Numbered from the stretch's first letter, positions 45,540-57,330 are shown. The stretch: DNA of 64,000 nucleotides from Platerodrilus igneus (GCA_036346225.1 JARFIW010000139.1:3224001-3288000), one strand, 5' to 3'. Notes: generated by a model not told the origin, from the sequence alone. Numbers and translations are program-made.

Positions 45540-46100
45540 CGTTTTCCCAAGTAAAACACGGCTCTAAATTAGTAGTATTACACAAGATACCACAAAATAG
45601 GCGTACTTAATATCCAACCTAGAATCGAGAGTCGCAGAAGAGGTCCGAGACATCATAATTATACAGCCCGAGACCGACAATTGCGTGAAAATTAAAGCCG
45701 AATTAATTAAAGGGCTAAACTCATTGCAAGAACAACGAACAAGAAAGCCGTTGGAGCACGAAACGTTAGGCGATAGAAAACCCTCACAATTGTTGAGGGG
45801 CCTACAACCACCGAGTGGAACAATTGTGCCAGATACATGGTTAAAATCAATCTGATTAAGCTGCTTGCTAATACAAATGCAAGCAAATGTAACAACTCAA
45901 TCACAAGTAACTCTGGAGGACACAACACGTTTAACAAATGCCGTCTATGAAGCGAAATCTGCACATCACGCTAATACAATTTCAGATACAAGCTTCACAC
46001 CTAGAGAAGCTTACAAAAGAAGTAGTCACATTCAAAGTTCGACTCTACCAAACACAAGGCGCTACAACTAAACCGCAGTCAAACTCCTTCTAAGTCATTG
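45540..46100 (+). pseudogene. gag: Ty3/gypsy gag remnant (CsRn1/Kabuki-like)
   Basis: Broken frames encode a capsid block: SNLESRVAEEVRDIIIQPET, NCVKIKAELIKGLNSLQEQR, the KPLEHETLGDRKPSQLLRGL major-homology-like stretch, then a T-I-V-P-D-T-W-L-K-S-I segment and VTTQSQVTLEDTTRLTNAVY. This block order is characteristic of the CsRn1/Kabuki branch of Ty3/gypsy gags as I recall it. Stops at about 45603, 45854 and elsewhere, plus a frame change, break it. No zinc knuckle is seen, as is common for this branch. Confidence 0.7.
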
Positions 46101-47110
46101 TTCCAAACACGGCAATGTAGCCAAAACCCAGTTTAGGAGCAACAACCCAAAGACACGATTTTTTCACTACTAATTGAGAGTCATAACACGCAAGTGTACA
46201 CAGCCATGCGATTTCACGATTTAGGGAAACGCCGAACAGAGGAATTAATGTAGGATAATTCGCAGCGTTCGATTTCAAGCCGCCATGGAAGTTTTAATCG
46301 ACACCGGTGCAGACCTCTATGTACAGACAAGAAGCAGGGTCTGTAGAATATATAAATCGGCGAACTTCTAGTTGTTGGCAGCTAATGAGACGTCCATAAA
46401 CACTTATGGTATTATCATATTAACATTAGATTTGGAACTCAACCGACCACTAACTCAGTAATTTGTCATCCCCGATGTCAACAAACTTATTATTGGCATT
46501 GATTTCGTTGGACTCCATAAATTACTGGTTGACGCAAAAAACGAAAAACTTATCGACCCAGAGACAAAATTTTCAATTAACGATCAACTCACCGGTAATA
46601 AGTATAGTGCGATGTCAACTACAGTATGCAGTTCTAAATATCACTGAATCCTAATCAAATATCCGGATACTGTCCAAAGGGCTTTCCCAATCTAATAAAG
46701 AATAGTACCGAATATTGTATCCTAACAATAAAAGCACATCCAGTATACATCCGCTCACGCAGATTGGCGCATAACAAACTCAAAATTGTCCAAGATAAAC
46801 CTACTACAAAGATCCAGTTAGCAGTAGCAAGGCCATCCAAATAACCATGAGCTTAATCCCTCCATTTATGGCTAAACACAACAAAAAGAGGTGATCCCGT
46901 GGAGATTACAGGGCTCTATATACCCACACAATCCCTGATAGGTATCTTGTCCCATTTGTCGAAGATTTTACACAAAAACGGACAGGCAGAAAATGTTTTT
47001 CTACAATTGATCTTGTCCGAGTCTATCACCAAATCGTAGTGCCTGAAAAAGGCACAGACACATAAAACATTAGAGAAGGTTGAACTTTAACTGCCATGGA
47101 AATGGCGATG
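46101..47110 (+). pseudogene. Ty3/gypsy protease and RT start, truncated
   Basis: The protease active site reads MEVLIDTGADLYVQ at about 46288-46330, with D-T-G-A intact, followed by AANETSINTYG, FVIPDVNKLIIGIDFVGLHK and LLVDAKNEKLIDPET. An RT beginning follows: IPDRYLVPFVEDF then CFSTIDLVRVYHQIVVPEKG (about 46930-47060), the A motif of the palm. The sequence then ends abruptly near 47110, so fingers C-terminal of motif A, palm YxDD, RNase H and integrase are absent. Numerous stops occur. Confidence 0.8.
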
Positions 47111-47419
47111 CCGAAGGGTTAATTTCTGTTTGAGTGAGTCAAATTTAGTTATATGAGTGGAATCAATGTTACATATGTTACGTTTATTTTTCAACATAAA
47201 TTAAATACCCTTTTTTCCCTGGTTAAGTCAATCGCTTGAATAAATTCCATTTCCATTCTTAAATTTTCCAACAATACCCTATATAGTGTACCTGTTCAGA
47301 ATCAGCCTGCTTTAACATAATTTTCACTCAAATCCATTTTGCTTTTAAAACGAAAATTTATTCGATAAATTAAATAGTCAATACCTTGTTTTAGGTATCC
47401 GCTAATTTGTTAAACATTC

Positions 47420-47990
47420 CGATAACGTATGATTGCTTTCTCTTGTGTTTCCCATCTAGAGACTTGTCGAAATAATGGATCCTACTATTATTTGATAGCG
47501 TGTTTTCCAGTTTGCAAATCGCGCTTTGATAACGCGAGGATTGCACTTCAAACTCGTGTTATTTGAACCAATTTTTAATTTGATCCTGCAGCTTGTGCGT
47601 TGAAATATTTTTTACATTACTGGTCCCAGTAATTCAAGAGCGATGCATGTTTTTTTGTTCGACAAGTAGGAAGTATCTTGCGTGTATCGGTGAGTTTTCC
47701 GCGTTTACCTATCCTAATCAGATTTTCCTTTTAGCACTTAGCTGGAGGCCAAATTGGTTCTCTTTTTTATGTAGGCCCAAATATTCTTTGCCACAGATCA
47801 ACTGCCGTTGCCTATAGATCGCAAGTGCCGTTATGGTAACAGGGTAAATGGATCTTGACGACCGTGGCGATGTGGTGCTGATTCACTCCCGATGGAGTGT
47901 AAGCTAAGTATCCCGACACATACAAGTATACAACTTGTTATCTTTTGTGTATATCAAGGGAATACTCCTTATCAGATAACGCTTAATTTT
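47420..47990 (+). repeat. Interspersed repeat IR-4, copy 2
   Basis: Matches the reverse complement of 35440-36030 over most of its length (ttcaagagcgatgcatgttt, the gtatcggtgagttttccgcg block, gccgttatggtaacagggta). Noncoding. It starts about 300 bases after the gypsy fragment. Confidence 0.75.
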
Positions 47991-49270
47991 TCTTTTTTGC
48001 TTGTTTGTACAGAATCTTTTATTTATTTTTATGGTTAATAGATAATCGTAGGCGATGTGTTTTTTTTGGTATTTAGGTAAATCCCTCTACTCTTCCGCGT
48101 TTGGTAATTAGCCTGGTATTTTCGTTTCTTCCGGCTACGTCTAGGTACGTAGCACATATAAGAAAAACCTCAGACACATTAATAAAATTTAGTAAAGAAT
48201 TATAGACGTTTTGTTGGTGATATTCACAAATATTGAATCGTAGATCATTTTATGTTTCACTACAGTGTAACAAGGGTTTTACATGTGTTTATTCAGATTG
48301 CTTTAAAAATAGCAAATTATGGACAAGCGGGCCCTTGCATGCTAGGATCATATAAATACACACCAGAATCATGTGTTTCATGCCATTCACTTGTTAGGCA
48401 GATTAGAAAGTGCCAAAATCTCTCACTCTGAACACAAGAAGGAGATGGAAAATAAATGACAAGCAATTATGCTCGGCGAAAAATCGAAACAAATTAATTA
48501 CGTACAACCCACAAACATCGACCGATGTGCAGGTAAACAATAAAAGGTGGTTTGTCGTCAAACATCCCTTCGATTATGGAGTAATAAATGGGTCCACGTG
48601 GTGCACTACGGACTTCGAAATAATCTACAGTACTAAAATATATTGAAACGATTTGGTTTCCAGCAATGCTATTTAAATTAAATACACGATCATTAGATAA
48701 ATTACTTTTGGCTTCAATGGACTTTCTTTGTAATCACTTAAAGACTTACTCGTAAATCCCAGTTTCTTAGAAGTAGAAGTTGTTTTCGGCGGCATTTAGA
48801 TATGATGATTATGTTATAAATTATTAAAATACCGCACAGTGTTAAATATTTAAAGTTTAATTGCAACTGATTGTGATATCTGATGATAAATGTTTTGATG
48901 CATTAAAAATGAGCTAAAAATGAAATTATAATATTTCTTTTTGTATGTATTTTGTTACAGGAATATCTTGAGGTTATTGACGTGAATATTAATGTAAGTA
49001 AATCTAAAATTCTCATATGCATACCTGTTCGCAGGAATACTGAAATAATGTTACTGTAAAATAGATTTAAGTAAATTGAGTTGAAATTTGTTGTATTATT
49101 TGTTCAAACATACGGGTGACATTTTGTAAGAGAAAGGCCATTTCACCAAGGGAGTATAGTAATTAAAATCCCCCAGGTATTGCTCATCGTGTAAAGGGAC
49201 TTTCACTAGATTAAATTAGATGTACAGGCACACACAAACGTGCCTGATTGAACACTTACATGGCAGGTAT
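47991..49270. other. Gene-free stretch
   Basis: No supported feature. The 78-codon frame at 48410-48646 has no recognisable motif. Confidence 0.3.
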
Positions 49271-49280
49271 TGTTAGTAAC

Positions 49281-49558
49281 TTAAGCGGCTTTGTGGCTCA
49301 GGAGCTCAAGATCCCGGTTTGAATCCCGACAGGGTCCGCTTGAAAAATGTTAGACGATCATTTTTCACAAAAGTACACTCTCGTTCGGATGAGAGGTAAA
49401 ATGTAAGCTTTGTGTGTGTGTATTGTCACTCACATCAAAGATCCCTACATTGCTTGGAACAGCAAGGGTTCGATAAAATTCAAAATTTCCAGGTAAAAAG
49501 CTCGTTTCCTGACTGATGTAGTATCTTCGGGTGGAGAATTGAAAAATCAAATGTGCAG
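49281..49558 (+). mobile_element. tRNA-derived SINE, first of a tandem pair
   Basis: The head carries an A-box-like gtggctcaggag and the B box ggtttgaatcccgac, then the family body (ctcgttcggatgagaggtaa, gtattgtcactcacatcaaa, ttcgggtggag tail). The flanking word TGTTAGTAAC occurs at 49271-49280 and 49559-49568. Transcription would depend on the internal Pol III boxes. Confidence 0.85.
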
Positions 49559-49568
49559 TGTTAGTAAC

Positions 49569-49867
49569 CTAGGTGGCCCCGCCGCTCAGTTAGTATGCGT
49601 GTAACTATTGAGATCAAGGTACCAGGTTCGAATCCCGACTCGGTCCTCCTGAAAACTATTAGGCGAGCATTTTTCATAAAAATACGCCCTCGTTCGGATA
49701 AGAGTCAAAGTCTAGGTCCCATGTGTGTATTGTCACGCATGTTATATGTAGATTTCCACCTTGCTTCGAATAGCAACGGCTCGGCAAAATTCAAAATTTA
49801 CACATAAAAACCTCGCTTCCTGACTAATGTAGTACCTTCGGGCGGAGCATTTGACAATCAAATGTGG
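49569..49867 (+). mobile_element. tRNA-derived SINE, second of a tandem pair
   Basis: A box cgctcagttagtatgc and an exact B box GGTTCGAATCC at 49625-49635, body and tail as in the first copy. Its flanks are TGTTAGTAAC (49559-49568) and TGTTAGTAA (49868-49876), so both SINEs share one target word. Confidence 0.85.
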
Positions 49868-49876
49868 TGTTAGTAA

Positions 49877-50285
49877 TGTAGCTTGAAAATTGCACCTAGG
49901 TAAATTTTTGATCAGTATTCAATTTTGTTCTATTTTCTTTACATATTGCTACAGGGACTCACTCCTGCACCACATTAGTTAGCCGGTGGATTCTTATTAA
50001 GTTACAGGATCCTCGCCCTTTTGGGCAACTTCAAATTTACTAATTTAACGCGTTTAAACACCCGTAACACTCACTTAATTAATTTTACTTATAACTTGGT
50101 CTCTGCTTTCTTTTATCTCAGTTACAGCTGGTCACCACCCACAATCATTTTAATGTTCGTGTGAACTTATCTAAATATGTAAGTGACTGAATCTAAAATA
50201 TTTAAAGCAGCACATTCATCAAGCAAACAGAAGCGTGTGTGTGTGTATAGGTCAACTGTATTGCTAAATTTATTATGGAGCGTTT
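49877..50285. other. Gene-free stretch
   Basis: No open frame or repeat with support. Confidence 0.3.
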
Positions 50286-50435
50286 AAAGACAGAGATTTA
50301 CGTTATTAAGAATGTGTCCAAATAAATCAATACAGTATTGTAATTGGTTCAATAATCTAAGCGCTTTAGACATGATGTTAACTGGCTAAAAATCCTTGGA
50401 AATCGCACGCGCCACAAATGTTTAAGAATTGTAAT
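50286..50435 (+). repeat. Interspersed repeat IR-3, copy 2
   Basis: Matches the reverse complement of 33408-33545 (tacgttattaagaatgtgtc, gtattgtaattggttc, cgcgccacaaatgttta). Confidence 0.65.
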
Positions 50436-51139
50436 TATAAAAATACTAATAACTACGTAAGTCAGCTGAAATTATATTGTGTCGCTAGATAGGTTTTGGG
50501 CCTTTGGGAGCTCCTTTTAAGAAGTCTTTATTTGCAAAAAAAAAACATTCCTATCAAGTATATTTTATTTATACAGTAATTACAATAATGACTTTACAAC
50601 TTGAACGTTATGTTCATTAACATTTTAATTAACAAATATTCAAAGTTACTAATTACTAATGACTAGCTGAACAACCAACAATGTTAAAGTTATGAAGTTC
50701 AAGACTGACTGGCCATCATGGGCTCCTCAGAGTATTTTTGCATCCTATCCCTGCCTTCGCATCGTCTTGTGAGAAATGCAGATCTCACGTCTGCTACTTC
50801 TTGATAAAATACATTGTATTACTTCTTAGTAATCTTAATTCTGACAATTGCTTTCTTATTATCTATTGTGACTTGCACCTGAAGTATCATGTTACGTCTG
50901 GAATACAAAGTAGTTGCTTCCTTTCTCGCGTCTGATTATGAACTTTCATTATTCTTTTATAATGTGTCCTTCAATCATACAATGTAACATTCTATTTCTT
51001 AAGAAATAATAATTGCATTTAAATATACGTATATATTAATTTGGGGGATTTGTAACTCGCCCTGTAACAAATTTTAGCAAAAATTAATTCACTAAGATCT
51101 AAGCAGTACCAAAACTGTTCCTGTGGAATACTATTTAGG
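50436..51139. other. Gene-free stretch
   Basis: AT-rich; nothing recognised. Confidence 0.3.
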
Positions 51140-52190
51140 CTTTATGGTAAAATGTTCAAAGTAACTTTACTTTGCGTTGTAGTATATTTTTATACCAGAT
51201 TTGACTAAATTAATATAAGCATTTTTCTCACAACTTGAAATATGACTATTTTACTAGGTTGACAATTATGTCATAGTATAAATGTACAACGAAAATGTTT
51301 TCTGAGATCAAAGATTTTTATGATAAAATACGTCTCCGATGTTAAGCGTAATTTTATGTCTAGAATATTGTAAACGACTCGTCTCATTTAACCTTATCAT
51401 TAAAGGGAAGTTTATGTGAAACGCAAGTTTATATCTCAGAGACAAAATAAGTCGTAAACAACTTGAAAATGTTTCAATTTGCTTGTTTGGCTCAAAATGT
51501 ACAGAAATAAATATACTTTTCAATTTTCAATCTGTAATTAATCGCCTCACCAAGGAGAATAAATTTCGTACGTGTTTGTAAATACTAAACTGCTACGAGC
51601 AACAATGCTATAAATCTAAATGCATATTATGATTAGTTTATCTATTTCGTTTTGGTAAAAGCTCACGAGTGTTTGATCCCGTTCGACAATAGTAACGGCT
51701 TTAATTGTATTGTGCTAGCGAAGCGTCCGTTTATGCGACAGCGAGACGACGAACCGCAATTCATTATGAAATTAAGGTATGAAAATGGAATTGCAAAAAT
51801 GAAAGTTGGGTTTCATATAATTGCCAATTGGCTTAAAAATTTTTTTAGGAAGTTTTAAAAATTTATATAACATTAAAGAGAGATTGATTCGGTGAAATTT
51901 TTTTTGAAAACGGGATGTTTAAAACAAGGAGTGTTTCGTTTTATATAACCTTTCGCTAGTAACCGCTAAATGGTGAATTTCAAAAATGCGAAACTATGGA
52001 CCACAAGGATTGTTTGAATTGTAAACCGTAGATACAACAGAGAAAAAGCCCCCTACGCATTTTCAAAGAGCGGAAATTAAGATATCAACTTAACTATACA
52101 GGGCATCTGATCTCACTTTACCAAAGCGAAATGGAAATGAATATTATAAACTTTGTTTCATGATACATTTAATAATGGAGACTGAAGTTG
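51140..52190 (+). repeat. Interspersed repeat IR-1, long copy, left part
   Basis: Parallel to 12235-13450. Landmarks are tttatgtgaaacgcaagttt, gctacgagcaacaatgct, gaagcgtccgtttatgcgac, aaaacaaggagtgtttcg, catctgatctcactttacc and attataaactttgtttcatg. It ends where the neighbouring portion of the family should follow; that portion is found at 55560-55885. Confidence 0.75.
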
Positions 52191-53896
52191 TAGGTTCAAC
52201 GATCTAAAATTCCCACAGGCAATTTGAAATTATCAAATGGCATTGTTAGTGTTAATGAATCCCATTTCCTCATAAAACATTCATCGTAATCATATTTCTT
52301 AAATAATAAACTTACACATTATAAAACTAAGATTTATATTACCTACATCTTTTGTTGAAACAACTGTACAATGTTTATGTAGAATAATCGGTAATATGAT
52401 CTTCAGAAACGAAGTTGACCGTCGTGTTGTCAAACAAATATTCTATAAATAAATTATCTACAGACCAAAGTTTGTTGTAACTTGCTTTTTCAATGTAGTA
52501 TCTGAATGCAGCACCATTGGCAAGCGTTGACTTTCTTATTCGACAACCTGTTACTGAACGTTTACGGAGAGTTGGTATTTTTTATGGCGGAAAGAGCATT
52601 TCACCGATGTCTCCTCGGCCACCAACTTGTGTATATCAATTTAATAAATGGATTGGTTCCGAAACAGTCTCCTGGAACTGTTCCGGTATGAAATGTTTCA
52701 GTGGTAGCCATTTGTAGGAATTGTATTTATTCGAGGCGTGGTAAGTGAAACCCATCTTAGCTTATAAAAAATTATTTCCTTGGTTTCAGCGAAAGCACTA
52801 AGTATGCACTAAGAAAACGCTTAAGATTGTACTTAAGATTGTACTTAAGGATGTACTCAAGTAAGCACTAATAATGCACTTAAGATGAAGCATTTTTGTA
52901 GGGTAACTTTAGAATGTATTTATTTTATGGTGGTCCAAATTACTGAAAATTCCCATCATAACGTTATATGTTGATTGTGATTCATCTTGAAGAACAACGT
53001 CCAAATACAAATGGACAATTTCTGTGTCTCCAAACGCAAACTTTTCTATGTTGATCTGACAGCAACAGCTGGTGACATTCACCTTCAGTATCTGGTTCGT
53101 ATCTTGGTACGTGCAATGACTACGGAGTAGTCAACAGCTGATCCCTACTGTTGTGTACGCTTGATACAAGACCTACAACAAATGTTGAATCAATTTAACT
53201 GTATAAGTGTAAGTAATTTAGCTCTTTATGTCTGTATTTCATTAGTTATAATTTCAACATTAAAGTGTGTATTTGGTAATTAGAAGTTTGACAGAAACAA
53301 AAACTTTATATGCTGTGAATCAATAAATTTGTTTTGAGTGCACGATAGTGCCTATTTAAAATTTTGCCCTACATAAAACATCTATCTTATGGTATAGTGC
53401 TACTTGCACTTGTTTTGATAAAAATAGTAAAACAGTAAATTATAAAATTAGTTGATCGTTTAACTTTAGGTATGTAAGCAACTAAAAGTTTTTGATAGTC
53501 GGTCATAGTAAAAATCTTGAGAATTTTTAATCAATGTTATTATATTTAAAATCTAATGTCTGAACATATTGCATCTTGCGTTTTAATGAGTAGAAAGTTA
53601 TTATTATAGTGTTATATTTTATTTATGCTACAGTGCTTATAAAATAATTGCGGTGTAAATTTCAAATAGTTCATTTGGTAGAGAAAAAGTGGACTATATA
53701 TAATTTAAATTGATCGTTTACAAACTACAGATAATTAATGCCTTTAAACAAATCAAAGCAAAGTGTTTACTGTAAAGCACTCACCTAGTTGTTTACGAAA
53801 TCGTGCCAATGCAAAAAAGGATGTAGCATCTACAACTCTTCTTTGTGCGAGTAAAGCGAAGCACATTTATTGCAATTGCGGTTCTGAACAAAGTGG
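52191..53896. other. Gene-free stretch
   Basis: Two overlapping frames near 52506-52717 have no recognisable motif. A small cluster of cttaagattgta words at 52825-52860 is the only repetition noticed. Confidence 0.3.
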
Positions 53897-54066
53897 TTCA
53901 TACGTAATTGGTTCTACGTATAACGAGTACAACTGCGATGCGGTCAGTTTGAAAGACGAAACTCTACTCTTAACAAAGCTATTCATACGTAATTGGTTCT
54001 ACGTATAACGAGTACAAATGCGGTGCGGTCAGTTCGAAAGACGAAACGAGATTCTACTATTGATTT
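53897..54066 (+). repeat. 85-base tandem duplication
   Basis: Two consecutive units start with ttcatacgtaattggttcta at 53897 and 53982. Each includes cgtataacgagtacaa and gcggtcagtt, and a diverging end with gaaagacgaaa. Confidence 0.85.
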
Positions 54067-54770
54067 TCCAGTCACTACACTGTCTGCACATGCGAAATAA
54101 CAACGTTTCCCACTCGCGGCACATGTTAGCGCGTGCTTTAAGTAAAACCATGGAAATTCTACACTAATAAATTTACTGCGGCGAATTTAAAATTACCAAT
54201 AAGCTCATTGTACTAATAAAACTGACAATAAAATTTAAAATATAAACGGAACAGTACTTATTTTTAGAATTACATTTAAAGCACTTAAACGTTACATAAC
54301 TAGATAGGTCTATCGCAGCTACGTCCAAAAATTCAGGTAACAATAATATTTTATTTTAAGCAAAGAACATTTTCCAATTTTTCATACTTTGAATATAAAT
54401 ACTAATACTATGTATTGAATTCAAAATAAAATAAGCTAATAGAAAATCTTTACAGTTTTGAGTAGTCTTTTATTAACTATTGTTAAACATAAATTGTTGA
54501 TAGCTGGGTATCCGCATTTTGGTTAATACAGTATTTGAGCAAAGCAGACCCCATAGAGTCTGATTAGTATTTAAATTGTTAGTGTATGTTACAATATAAA
54601 CTTGAGACGTTGTAGAGCAACTTTCATGCTGGTGATGAGTTACATGCGTTACTTGATTATTTCGGTATGAATTTCATGCTCATAGAGGTTAAACGTTCTT
54701 GAGGGTTCCTATACCCACCTTCAAGTGTATTATTTAAATCTCCATCATACGACAAGATATAGTAGCGGTT
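54067..54770. other. Gene-free stretch
   Basis: Nothing recognised. Confidence 0.3.
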
Positions 54771-54778
54771 ACTATTTT

Positions 54779-55081
54779 ATCAGGCGGCTCCGTGGCGTAG
54801 TTGGTATGTGTGTGACTACTACGCCCAAGATTCCGGGTTTGAATCCCGACACGGTCCGCTTGAAAAATGTTTGGCAAGCATTTTTCACAAAAATACACCC
54901 TCGTTCGGATGAGAGGTAAAATGGAAGTCCCGTGTGTGAGTGTTGTCACGCACGTTAAAGATCCCTACTTTGCTTGAAACAGCAGGGGTTCGGCAAAATT
55001 CCAAATTTTCCAGGTAAAAAAAATTCGCCTCCTGGCCAATGTAGTACCTTCGGGTGGAGCATTGAAAAATCACTAGGAGTC
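54779..55081 (+). mobile_element. tRNA-derived SINE, best-preserved copy
   Basis: The head reads ggcggctccgtggcgtagttgg, containing the A box TGGCGTAGTTGG; 40 bases later the B box GGGTTTGAATCCCGAC. The body has ctcgttcggatgagagg, gtcccgtgtgtgagtgttgt and the tail gtagtaccttcgggtggagc. The target duplication ACTATTTT lies at 54771-54778 and 55082-55089. With about 300 bases it defines the family. Confidence 0.9.
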
Positions 55082-55171
55082 ACTATTTTGTCTATAATTC
55101 AGTGACTAGACCCTTTAACTAAATTTCATATTTTCACAAATCATCACCCCCACTCCCAAGGTGATGTTAAC

Positions 55172-55395
55172 CTTGCATTTGATTTTTTACAATACTCCAC
55201 CTGAAGGTATTACATTGGTGGGGGACCTTTAACGTACGTGACAACACCCACGTACGGAACCTAAATTTTACCTCTTACCCGAACGAGGGCGTATTTTCGT
55301 GAAAAATGCTCCCTTAACATTTTTCACTGTTGAAAATAGAACCCGGGAACTTGAGCTTATTTTATGCTCACCATAGACCAAGTTAGTTAGTTAGC
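55172..55395 (-). mobile_element. tRNA-derived SINE, 5'-damaged copy
   Basis: Reverse orientation: tail word tttacaatactccacctgaa, body cgtgacaacacccacgtacg and ttacccgaacgagggcg, and a B-box remnant at aacccgggaactt (55341-55353). The A box is not recognisable. It lies head-to-head near the previous SINE, only about 90 bases away. Confidence 0.75.
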
Positions 55396-55559
55396 CATTT
55401 TGGCCAAATTAGCATTTATTATTATCACAGGCCATTTTCTAACACTGCTAAACCCGGGTCTTATATTAAAAACAAGAAACCTTAGCTTTTTTGGTCATCA
55501 TCATTTTTATGACATGGGTCGCAAAATATCGATCCAAAGGCAGTGACATGAAAGTTAAC

Positions 55560-55885
55560 AAGGGATTCCATGTTAATTAATTCAAATGTACAAAAATCTT
55601 AATTATATGCGAAGAATACTTTCAGTACTAAAACCTTGAATTCGGGAACCCGCGTTTTCAGTGTAGGTACATACTCTTAATAAATTCCAAAGCTAGAAAC
55701 TAAGTCGTTAAGTCGTCAAAAAGGTTCAAAGGTTCAAACTTTAAGAATGGTTATGTAGATTCATACACCTCGTTACGTTACGAGTTTAAATAAAGCTTTC
55801 TGATGTTGTGGCAAAAGAAAATGGTTTTCTTTCCCAGAAGAAAGCCATTTATTCAATTAAAATTGTTGAAGCGGATATTTATTTA
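55560..55885 (+). repeat. Interspersed repeat IR-1, probable right part of the 51.1-kb copy
   Basis: Matches the reverse complement of 21247-21560 (aattcaaatgtacaaaaatc, aacccgcgttttcagtgtag, aagtcgttaagtcgtcaaaa, ctttcccagaagaaagcc). In the family order it directly follows the part ending at 52190. Confidence 0.7.
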
Positions 55886-57330
55886 TATAGTTATTTATTT
55901 ATTTACATTACATTATTCTATAGGCCGAGGCCTAAATAAATAGAAATATATACAATATGAAATTGTGTACAAAAATACAAAAAACTAATCTGCAAGAGAA
56001 CCAATTCAGCTGTACGACTCAAATATTAAATATTTCAACGAAACAAGAGGTCAGCTGTGAATATCTATTTTAGTATGAACCTCATAGTAACTACACAGAC
56101 GATAAAACGATCAGTATTTAAGTCTGTTTGTTCTGGAAGTTGGCAGGTAAAAAAAGAACTGGTACCTAGTTGTGACTATTGAGATTGACGTATTATATTG
56201 CAACAACTCTCTTATGGTGGGGCATTTAATGCGGCTAATAAGTAAGTTGTGCAAAATAAAACCAGCAAGAGGTAACGTCCACGTGTTATAGCTTTTGAAA
56301 ACTATGTTTCTCTAAGAGAGCAGTATGCGGTAATTCAATAGGTGGATACGCTCCAAACTTAAAGGTAAGCTACTTGAAGAATCTGCATTGAACCGCTTCT
56401 ATGCAATGTGTAGACATACACTTGAAAATGCGGTTCCCATATTATAACTGCATATTCCAGGATATAACGTATGAGTTGTAGAGTAATATTAAAGTATCCT
56501 TAGTGGTGAAGTCACAGCAGTTCCTAATAACAAAATCAAGCATCCTATATGCACTTGCAACCGCCTGAGTCGCGTATTCAATGAATGACAGAGGTGGTGT
56601 AGAAAGAGTGTTACCTCCAATCGTATAGTCATTGAAAGACATGAGGTAACATTTACTTGCGTTTAATGTAAGTTTGTTATCCTGGCACCATAAAATAAGG
56701 TTATTCAAATTATGTTGTAGTATTTGGCAATCATCAACACTTGGCATTCTGGCATATGACTTAAGATCGTCAGCATAAAGAAGACAATTATAATAGGATC
56801 ACTAATAAATAATACATTATTGATATACATATCAAGTAAAAGAGGGCCCAAGACAAAACCTTACGGTACTCCAGATGTAGTAGAGATCAGTTTAGACATG
56901 GTACCTCGAATGAGTCCAAATTATTGTCGATCGGCACAATAGGATTCCATTACAATGTAGAGCCTCCGTGAAAGGTCACTATTGGATAACTTCATTACCA
57001 AAAGTCCATGGTTTATTTGATACAATCCCATTGTCATATCTGTGTATAACACTTCTCTGTGTATTTTGTCCCCTAACTACTGGACAATGAATTAAATGAT
57101 GCAAAGCAGGTTAGTAGTTGTTGAACGCCCACTAATTAATCCATGCTGATTCTCAGCTATTTCACTTAAGAGACCTTTATTGATTTTGTTATAAATAACA
57201 ATTTCAAAGACTTTACTGAAATTGTTTGTTATCCTTATGGGCCTATAATTACCGAGTCTAGACTTATTCCAGACTTATAAACAGGACATACATTGAAAAT
57301 TTTCATTTTTAGGATAAGTACCAGTTTACG
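55886..57330 (-). pseudogene. Jockey/CR1-like LINE reverse transcriptase remnant
   Basis: On the reverse strand, from about 57150 toward 56440, the blocks are ENQHGLISGRSTTTNLL (opening RT motif), TDMTMGLYQINHGLL (degenerate palm A), SYCADRQ, then TTSGVP-x-GFVLGPLLLDMY (the classic motif B area), and in frame 56747-56442 WCQDNKLTLNASKCYLMSF with a following LDFVIRNCCDF. The catalytic F-A-D-D box is replaced by decayed codons near 56770. The 3' end at 55886-55940 contains T/A tetranucleotide-like sequence (ttatttatttatttacatt). Many stops and frame changes show old age. A LINE tail with AAATAAAT repeats fits this group. Confidence 0.75.

Noticed and set aside
52506..52717. Two overlapping frames of 61 and 66 codons as coding
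   Set aside because: They overlap in different frames, neither has a recognisable motif, and no splice or homology support was seen.
54779..54860. Possible tRNA gene at the head of the SINE
   Set aside because: A and B boxes are present, but the arms do not fold into a tRNA and the sequence continues into the SINE body shared by four other copies.
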